A stretch of DNA of 64,000 nt from Protonemura montana (Eukaryota > Arthropoda > Insecta > Plecoptera > Nemouridae), in the NCBI GenBank assembly GCA_947568835.1, contig OX387602.1:16729021-16793020 (forward strand), given 5' to 3'. Shown in pieces: positions 55,126-64,000 of the stretch (position 1 is its first letter; each line of letters opens with the position of its first letter). Below the pieces are notes generated by a model. That model ran no database searches and was not told the origin of the DNA. It worked only from the letters and a program-made list of their open reading frames with translations. The position numbers and the translations under genes are program-made.

Positions 55126-57255
55126 TGAAAACTTGTCCTCTCATGATAGAAAGATCAAATGGGGAAATTTCCACGGTTTTGAAACTCTGTGTTATTATCA
55201 TATTTAGTCTCTTTGTAAAATGAGCACATAACGTATTATTATTCCAGTGTAATGACAGAGTATGGTACAATGCTAAAGCCGAAATTAGCATTTATAATTC
55301 TATAATTTGCTTTTGTGGAAAGAGTCTTGTGGTTGTTCAGTTGATGTGTAAACAAATGACCTTATTAGGATTCGCTGCCACGCCAGCCATTGCCGACGAC
55401 GAGCTGTGGCTCCGGTGGTATTGATCTCGCAAACCAATCCAAACACAGCATCAGGTAAACCGGTGGCTAGGTGGAAGACTTTTCTTTTCTCAACTTTTCT
55501 CCCCACAAGTTTGAAATTGAAAATATAATTATAAACCCAATTTCCATCGTTTTGCGCGAGCGTCGGTGGCGTCGGCGAATCATTCGGCCGACCGACTTGG
55601 CAAGAGCTTCATCCATTCACCGTCGGCCAGCGAAACAGATGACAAACCCGCGTTAATCAACGTTTTCAATGATTTAGTAAATAATATAATCTAACTCTGC
55701 GAAGCAAACACCTCTAGAAGATATTGTTGCAGCGCGGAAAGTAATCACCTTACATCGCTCCTTGCGCCGAGGAACGAAATTGGGGAGTGGAGAGGCAGGA
55801 AGAGCAAGCTCGGTTGCGGGATCGCTTTATCATGCGATAATTGTAATTTCGTTTTACAATAAGGAGCCAAGGTAGTACATGTTTTCAAAGTTACAAATTA
55901 GCGAAATAAAATGAACGTCGACGGTGTACAACCAGCTCTTCTATACATAGGTATACATTACGAAAACAATTCGAGATTAAACTAGATTACTCTTCGTTCA
56001 AGTTAACTAAAATGCTCTTAGAAATAAATTCAAATTTTCTCGCAAACTTGTAACTTCGGCAGCTGATTTATCGCGCAACCACAGAGGCCGTCTTGATTGC
56101 TGCTCGAACGCCCTGTGTTTTAGTCCGTCGGCTGATATGTGCTGCCACCAAGACGTGCGTAAACCTAATCAGCATAATACGAAGTGGTATTTTATATAAT
56201 CAATTAATGATATCACTTCCACGAAAAAGACACCTGGTTCTAAGATATTCGTAAAATATACGACTGCTAGCGGTCAGTTTGGAAAGCGAGGGGCCAGCCG
56301 AGTGTTTTATTTGTGGCAAAGGGCCCATTTGTTAGAGACCACCACCCCTTAGCACCATTTGTTATTGGTTAGCCATACTATAAGTCCCACGAAATGCACT
56401 CTATATGATATAAGTGTAAGGCCAGTGCCAGCTACTTTATAAGCATCGAGAACGTCTTTCTGAGCGGCCGGATACGTTTTTTCTTGTTCGTTTGGGGCCC
56501 GAGGCAAGTGGCGCCCGTGAAGACAGGAGAACAGGTGCTCGGCTGATGATACGACGATGCAGACGAGGGGAGAGGAGTGCATCAAAACCACATCCGTGCG
56601 ATGGCCAGTCGAGCAAGCAAAACCTTCCCTCCGTCAGAACGCTCTTCGCTCGTTCTTGAGACTTCTTCATTCAGGATTCTTTCAGCTTTCACTCACCTGC
56701 TTATTACCTGAATAAATATCATCTCCGTGGAACTTTTCTGGTCTAGATTACGAGGTTAATGTTATTATCTAACAATCAGATCGAGATCGGATTGTGGCGT
56801 GTGAATGGAAGCGAAGATGTTGAAGCATTTCATTGCCGATCGAATTGCTGGCCGTTTTGTGTACCAATACCTTGTTGCGTTGGGAAATTATCAGACAAAA
56901 CGGTCGTCATTCTTCTGCCGGCCGTTGCAGTGGCGAGCAGGCCATAATTTAATGCAAATGATCAGTACGGACGGTTACCGGGGAAGGCGTAATTTGCATG
57001 TAATCGTGGTGCCGTCTCCAGAGGGATGTAACTCTGCAGTGGCGTACGGAGTATGGCATGTACGCGACTGTGGCTGCGGTGACGGCCGTGACTTGTTGTC
57101 TAGTCGGCTGACCCATTCCCGGCAGCGGCAGCTCGTATAAAGCAACACCACCGACACGAATCCTTTACATCCGATGACCAATAAGAGGAAGTAGGCCCTA
57201 GTTCTCTCCCCCGGGCAACCTACCTTCGTTCGAAGCCGGCGAGGCGCGTTCTACC

Positions 57256-57283
57256 CGTCATATTTCCAGCCGGGAATATGACG
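57256..57283 (+). other. Near-perfect hairpin: 12-bp stem, 4-nt loop
   Basis: The left arm CGTCATATTTCC (57256-57267) pairs with the right arm GGGAATATGACG (57272-57283) around the loop AGCC. Eleven pairs are Watson-Crick and one is G-T. The stem does not extend convincingly, so it is too short for a microRNA precursor. It could be a protein-binding dyad. Confidence 0.8.
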
Positions 57284-58450
57284 CTTTTAGAGGCGGTCTC
57301 CTCGGTCAGATCATGAATAATTATGTGCTCTACAAAACCGGGCATTAAATCCTTCGGGCTTATTCCTGGACTGGTCTCGCCTGGTGCATATAACGTTATT
57401 CCTTCATTCATCCAGCGGGAACTCTTCCATTGTTTCAAAACATTAACTCTTCTGCAACGATGATGAGAGCCGGTAGAGTGCGAAAGAGTTGCTGGTGTCG
57501 CTCCTTTGTTCCCAATAGAACTTGCGGCTTGCGCGCCGACTTAGAAATAAAATTCTACTATCCAACCTCCACCTATACCTCGTTAATACAAATTAAATTG
57601 TTTTTTAAGTACGTATTATATTAATTTTTGAATAGATCGGGGCTTTGTATGCGCGATATATACTTTGTCATAATCAGATTACGAAGGGATTTTCTGTGCT
57701 CGTACCACTCGAGCCGACACTCAAAACTCGTTTCGAATGTTAAACCTTGCCGCGAAGACGTAACCGCACACGCTGCAAATTTGATTTACATCGAAACGGG
57801 TCCAGTTCGACTCCGATCCTGTGGTGTGGCCGATCAGGACGATCATGACGATCACCGCGCGCGCGAAGGCGTCATGCCCCCTTACTTCCGTCCCTTCTTT
57901 CTTCCGATTGTGTCATTTCCTTGTCGTTCCAACCAAAGCAATGGCCGCCGGTGGCCAGTACCTACTCGGTAGACAGGTAAGAGTTCATCGCAGGTCACGG
58001 GCGCTGCCTTTCTGTTCTGATTGACCGCAGTCTTCCCACACTCGCGCGGGAGTTAATTCTCCCGTGTTTTCTGAGTCATTCGAGTGCAGAAAACAAGACT
58101 GGAACCGGTTTCGTATATGTCACGTCACATGTGTAATTCGAGGCTATCGTGGCTAGTGGATGCCACATTGCGGTAGATAGTGCCAGGCACAGAGGAGATG
58201 AGTTGGGGGGCGGAGGTTTCGTTAATCGCTCGCATTTGCTGCTTGCACTCTCAATGTTATTAATTTCATATCTGTAAATGTTTAGCACCAAATCCGATTA
58301 AATCATGACTTGTAAGGCAGCCAGCACATACATAGCAAGGCCCGCCGTGTCAGCTGGTCGGTTTCAATACAAATGCATATTATTGTGTGGAAATATCTAT
58401 CGCGCATTGCTGTAGGGACGATAACATATGGAGCTCAATCGCAAACAGAT

Positions 58451-58480
58451 TCCAACACAATCCAACACAATCCAACATAA
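58451..58480 (+). repeat. 10-bp tandem repeat x3
   Basis: Three copies of TCCAACACAA, the last with one substitution (TCCAACATAA). Confidence 0.9.
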
Positions 58481-59984
58481 ATTCGAGCCGCTTGTTTTGG
58501 AACTATTTTTCAGACACGTGGACTATTTGTGTCCATATGTGTTTGTGAGGGATCCGGGCAATTTAATGAGACAGAATCGATACGTGGGATTCCATCAAAT
58601 CAGTAGTAAGGGCTGGGCTATCGTTGAGAGTTAGGAAATGTTGCAGAGAATAAATTGGGATTGGAGCTCGTTACCATGGGTGGATGGACGCTATGATTAT
58701 GACGTATCGATACAATCGAATGGATCACGAAATGGAACGGGATTTATTTGCGTATGCGAAAGTGTCTGAGCAACGTTATATCGTATCTTGGCCTGTTATA
58801 TTATTATATCGGTGTGCAGCGTTGCGGGGAAAACTTGATTTTCCACCAGATTCACATGAGGAAAGAGAGGACGACGTCGACGACGACTACGACGCACGTC
58901 TAACTTGTGGAAAAGTTGTTCTGAAATTGTGAAGTTTGCGTAGAAAAAAGCCGGGCTCGGCAAATGCGGCGGTCGAGTTCGCGCGCTGCCATATAGCTAG
59001 TAAGCTCACCCCGCAGCCCCCGATGGCTGGACATGTGAGGTGGCCAACTGAGAGATGTTTTATTTCCCCATCTTGAGATCTCCAGTCGGAGTTCGGAGAC
59101 AGAGATGGCCAATCCAATGGCGTCGATACGCGAGTCGGACGAAACGGGTGGCAGCAGGGCTTCGGCAAGAACCCGCTGAAGTGTCCGCAGCTGCTGCTGC
59201 TGTTGCTGCCTCTACAATGCTGGATCAAAGGCGCTCTCGCACCATCATGTGCATTCCTCCTTCAGTCTGCCATTAGGCTCAGCGGTGAGGCGAGTCTCAA
59301 GCCGCACTCAGTTCGAGTGTCGACCAATCGATGTCTGCACACACCACGCTTTCTGCCGTAAAGGAGATTTTTTTTGCACCGAACACGCAGAGTAATTAAA
59401 TAATTGTCGAGCACGCGAGCGGTGCGTTGCGGTGTGTCGTCGAAACACGACCGGGTTTGAGTCGCGTCGGTTTCAAAGAAAGGCGTGCAGCGGTGTGCGC
59501 CTGGGGAGCCTCGGGACAGGCAACTCATCCGAAGCTAGCTTCCTATAGGGAAGCAGAAATCATCCGTTGTCTCGATTTACTTTTGTACGCGACGTTACAG
59601 AAATCCACTTTAGCTGGTGTGGACCTTTTCGCCTGGGGCTCGTATATGCAAAATGCAATGTAAACACTTATTTCCTATACCGAGGGCGATAACAGAAAAA
59701 AAATGAAAGCACGGACCGGGCGGGCGTCAGAACGACGGCGACGCCCGCCGACGCCCGCGTAATAACAGCGTGGGTCAAGGTATTAATAATCGAGTTTATG
59801 AATAATCATGTTGCGGGCGGATGAAATTTTAATTGGGCGCAAGAATTAGATTTCACCCCCAACACGAGGGAGGTCAATTTGTTAAAAACTTTGGAGCCCA
59901 TCTACGCGACTCGTTTTCCATAATATTGAGACCCGTAATGACGCCCGTGACGTCATTGAAGGTCGATAATTATCTCGGCAGGCA

Positions 59985-60014
59985 GCGTCGCGACGCCGCC
60001 GCCGCCGGCGACGC
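59985..60014. repeat. 12-bp CpG palindrome, copy 3, fused to a GCC/GACGCC tract
   Basis: GCGTCGCGACGC at 59985-59996 runs directly into a (GCC)n stretch and then GGCGACGCC. It is the most CpG-dense point of the long intron. Confidence 0.85.
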
Positions 60015-62797
60015 CACACAATTTGAGGGGTGAGTGTGGGGGAACCAGGGAAGGGGGAGAGACCAGACTGAGGCCCAGAACTCTTCACATGTGATTGCCG
60101 CCGGGCCGCAACGACGAAGACGACAATCTCCTAAGAAACTTCCAGACCATAATCCATATTGTTAATATCGTTCTCTTGTTCGCCCGCGCGAGTTTCAGTT
60201 TGCGAGCAGCTCAATTTATCAGATCTCCGTCTTTCTTGTGGGTCGCACGTTTCACGTGTGCCGACGCCGACGCCGCGAGTGGCTAGCGCGGACGCTGCCG
60301 TCTGCAATTGTGTCACCGCATCGCACGACGACGCTATGCACGAAATCTTCCGAACAGAGAAGCTAGCGTCACGCGACGTGCAAAGTCTTAATGGTCCAGT
60401 GCAGATAATATCGAATTATCCAGCCGTTCATTCATTACACCTGCACGGCTTAGCGCCTAATTATCTGACTCGAATGCCGGGCCCCCATCCACCTTGCCCG
60501 TACCCTCGTGCTGCATTTAGTGCGTGATTCTCACAAGGCAGATGTGTTGTAAGTTGTTTTTCGTCGCCCCAGCGCGTCTCTAACCTCCAGCTGCCTTTGC
60601 TGGATTGCTACCCCATCGGTGCAGGCTGCCTGCATCGCCGGTGGTGGCGGCGGCCCATCGCGCATGTTCTTACCACCAGCTGTCATCGTTCTTATGCATC
60701 TAATAGACCTAAAGACATAATTATGGACCACTATACCGCCATACGCCACATTTACTTACTAGCTAACCGCAAGGATGACTGTTGTGGTTGTCCTTCTAAA
60801 AACAGATGCTGGTAACTGTAGATGACATTACCAGAAAACATACTATAATTATAGCTATAACTATCTCAAATGATGCTGTATTGGGTATATAGGTGTCATT
60901 TGAGTTTTTTTTTGCAATATGGCAGCTGTAGAAGCAGAAAACAGAAGTTCTGTGTGTGAATCATTGCCTTTCTTATGATGTGTTTCTGCCTCCATACGAA
61001 TAACATGACTCTAATTTATTGCACTGAGGCCGGAGACCATTCATTTTCATGATTACAACCACGCTGCCGTTGTGCTCAGGTACAATTTTGACCAGCACAC
61101 GGATGTGATAATTTCAAAGGTCCAATTTATCTGGGCCCAGTGGTCGTGAGATTTTCGACGTATTAGAGATGCTATAAATGTGATCAATGCATGAGTCGTA
61201 CAGCTATGCCACGCACCATCGGCCTAATCGATTGTTACAGTTTAATTATGTGTTTGTGCTAAAGTGCCTTTGGCTGAGTTCATTCCAGCCCGCGGAAGAT
61301 TTGATTATCTGTAATTATGCCCTCAAACCTGTTCGGGTCCAACGAAGAAATGCTTGCATTTGTGTGTAATTATTATTTACTGACCGCACTGTGCAGGCTC
61401 CGAATTAATTATTAACATCACGTTATAAAACCGCGGTGAATATTTATTCTATACCGATAAGCGCTCGTTTTTGTGCAGTCATAAAGTCTCGGACCCACGG
61501 ACCGCTCGCTCGTGTACATGGGATGCCTACTGGATGGATATATCTGATGAATTTCGTCCGTATGGTTTTTGAATTCACCCCGTGGGGGTTTGTTAATAAT
61601 TAAGGAGCACGCACGCAAGCGGGCACAATTGAGAGCGGCATTAGCGGAGCCGTAGCCATTGTACCCTGGCAGCCTGGTGCGAGACTTACAGGTGGAAATA
61701 GTTATACGAACATTTCGATGGGTTTAATCGTCTTAGCACTGCCGCGCGCTAGACACAGGCAGTTTCACTTATTTACAGATCGCGGTACGGCTAAATTAGT
61801 TGAATTTTACATTCCCATCTCTTTGATATTGAATCGACGCACTGCATGCTGACAGAGTTGGAATGCCCAGGAGTTTGTTGCTTGCCCGCAAGTTTAACGA
61901 CGCACTCTCTAGGCGACGCTTTGCCGTTTGGCGAGCACTTTGTCGTCCCCCGGCGTGAGTTTCAGTCTGCCGGGTGCTGGCGTTGGGCTTAGGGGACTCG
62001 AATAGTGAACGAGATGAGCCTGGTCGTCAAATACGCGGACAATCCCGGTATAGTATGACGTGGAAAATTTTGGGGAAAATCACGTAAGTATGGGCTAACC
62101 ACACTCTGAAAAGCTGGTGTTGAACCGAAAGATGCATTGCGGACGTCCATCGAATGACAGCTTCAAGTGCGATGGCTACTTTAGACGACTGGCGGGAGTG
62201 GATATCGAGGCGTTTTGTAATGTACTTCTTGTACTTCTTGTTTGAAAGCAGGAGGAGGACAGTGACTGGAGTAGGAGAGGGAGGGATCTTTTCAGTGGTC
62301 TGGCCACTAAAAACCAGAGCATTTGATTTGCACTCAGACACAGACACATACACACACACTTGTTATATATACAAGTTTTTCAGAGAGTTGGGTGTGGTAC
62401 TCTGAGCATGGCCGAGTCTTTCTTCGGTTTCTTTCGTACAGCAATGATTGCAACTTGTTCGTTGCTTTTCTTATTAAGCGATATCAATTGTCTATTGTAA
62501 TACCGTGAAGCTTCATTTCCGCTGTCAGGTAAAATACGAATAATTTATCATCGGCCCGTTTATGGATTTATATAATATACTTAGTTCAATAAATAAATCA
62601 TAAAGTGTATATCACTCTAATAGCCAGCTATTGCCTCTACGAGTTAATCCGTAGCTCGACACAAAATAGAAAAAATCGACCCATGCTGCAACGGTGCACA
62701 GGAGCTTGTGTACATGTGACATCGATTTCTATAATATTATAAATTGTTAACAGTATTATGCATTCAGCTGTGTGCAGCGATACGCGATACGTACAAA

Positions 62798-62814
62798 CCC
62801 CCCCCCCCCCCCCC
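62798..62814 (+). repeat. Poly-C run (17 C)
   Basis: An uninterrupted C homopolymer; a similar C16 run lies at 2504-2519 and a C12 run at 50469-50480. Lengths may be approximate in the assembly. Confidence 0.85.
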
Positions 62815-64000
62815 AGCTATTTTTCAGCTGCATTTTTCGCGAGAGGAAATAAACACATAGTTGGGTTCGTTATTGTGTGTCGTTCCACATTTCAAAACGT
62901 TGGATTGCGACCGGGAATTATAATAGTAAACTGCATATAGCGAAATATTTTTCACTTTATTCCCTTCACGTCATCGCAAGAAGAGCTGTATGCAGCATAT
63001 AATATACACTTGGTGAACTACATTGTTAACTTGTATTTTTGTTATTCAGTCGCATTTTTATGACATTAGTACTAGTTTTGCAAGTTTTTTTTTGCTCTGC
63101 ATTTAGATGTAAGCAAGAAAAAACGCGGCAATTTTCATTAGAACGAAACAAGAATAATATAATCACTTGTAGTGACCAGACTTCGTTAATTTTATCGTGG
63201 TATTAATTTGATGAGATGAGAAAAATATGGTAATCTTGAAATTACCAAGTGTGAGCAAGTTCGGAAAGGAAATGACCATATTATTACCTCTCAGCGAAGC
63301 GACCCTCGAAGAAGAAAGAGTGCAGAAAGGAAATGGTTGACCGTTCAAGGCCAAGCGCTTCCGGGAAAGGTGCAATTTCCTCGGTGGAGGCGCCGGGCTA
63401 TCCGTCACCGGAAAACGAAGGCGTGTTCTAATGAACTGTTTCCAAGATCCGTTTAGTGCTCCTCGAAGTGAATCAAAATGAAAAAGGGAAAAAGGAACTT
63501 TTTTTGTGTTCCTGTCAATGTCATTTATAAAATAATTAGCTTTTTGTACGACCGTGACAGTTTGTCATCAGCGCAATAAAAACTATACATTTCATTTCAA
63601 TAAGTTGTCTGGAAAAAGCCGACGTCGACTCCTACGCCGACGCCGTCGTCGTCGCCCATTGTTGGCTTGCAGCGACGCCAGTTGAAAGCTGATTTCCCAT
63701 TGACATCCTGATATGTCACTTCCCGTCAGCGAATCGATGCTTTATTACATTTCTCATCCTATTCCACACAAATGTACCAGAATTTCTCCGCTCGAGTTTT
63801 TGAATCGAGCAACGCGAAATTGTATGTGTACGAACTATTTGTTTTATAAATCTGAATTGATTATGACATTCAATATTTTTATGTGTCGCAAAAAAAGTAT
63901 CCCTTCCTGGGCCCGTGGCATATGTGTACCTACCATCCTTTGGTAAACGAAAATAGTAACCACGTCTACCGGTCGCTAAAATTATAATGATCAGCGCATG

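Larger units (their letters stand above)
29988..64000 (+). other. Putative very long first intron, no recognisable exon
   Basis: Extends from the GTAAGT donor to the window edge. Open frames of up to about 136 codons were inspected on both strands; none shows a known domain with credible splice sites. The strongest doubtful cases are 30819-31043 and 37831-38160 (see findings). The first 15 kb is AT-leaning with scattered short repeats. From about 45.4 kb the sequence alternates AT-rich stretches with CpG-rich GACGCC/GTC patches. An independent gene hidden here cannot be excluded. Confidence 0.45.

Noticed and set aside
58684..58932. 82-codon frame with an acidic Asp-rich stretch
   Set aside because: The Asp run is the translation of a GAC repeat patch; no splice sites or homology to support it.

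Overview
The window is eukaryotic nuclear DNA, almost certainly from an arthropod. Genes are split by GT-AG introns. Short introns (74-110 bp) are mixed with introns of up to about 1.6 kb, intergenic space is long and AT-leaning, and simple repeats are common. I see no operons, CRISPR arrays, phage, rRNA or tRNA genes, or intact transposon. The species cannot be fixed from the sequence. The arthropod call rests on the receptor architecture and kinase sequence described below, and on general genome texture.

Region 1 (1-4133) is non-coding as far as I can read: a CpG-rich block with a C16 run near 2.1-2.6 kb and two short tandem repeats. It lies upstream of the first recognisable receptor exon.

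Region 2 (4134-17424, + strand) is the one gene I can identify with confidence: an anaplastic lymphoma kinase (ALK) family receptor tyrosine kinase. I resolved 24 coding exons by hand. Every junction is GT-AG and the reading frame closes through all of them, giving 1299 residues plus a stop. Domain order is second half of MAM1, LDLa, MAM2, glycine-rich domain, EGF-like cysteine cluster, one transmembrane helix, NPNY juxtamembrane site, tyrosine kinase and a C-terminal tail. The signal peptide and first half of MAM1 are missing and must be encoded upstream, probably outside the window. A polyadenylation signal lies about 50 bp after the stop.

Region 3 (17425-29440) is an intergenic stretch of about 12 kb with AT-rich patches, one minisatellite and two GC-rich islands. 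I found no convincing gene.

Region 4 (29440-64000) appears to be the start of a second + strand gene: a CpG-rich leader, then a single coding exon (29882-29987) for a signal peptide ending in a consensus GTAAGT donor. No downstream exon is recognisable, so the remaining 34 kb is best read as a very long first intron of an unidentified secreted or membrane protein. It holds many GACGCC/GTC-rich patches (all beyond 46 kb), three exact copies of a 12-bp CpG palindrome, a 12-bp-stem hairpin, a G-quadruplex candidate and several homeodomain-type AT-rich stretches. These are candidate regulatory or structural elements; none is proven.
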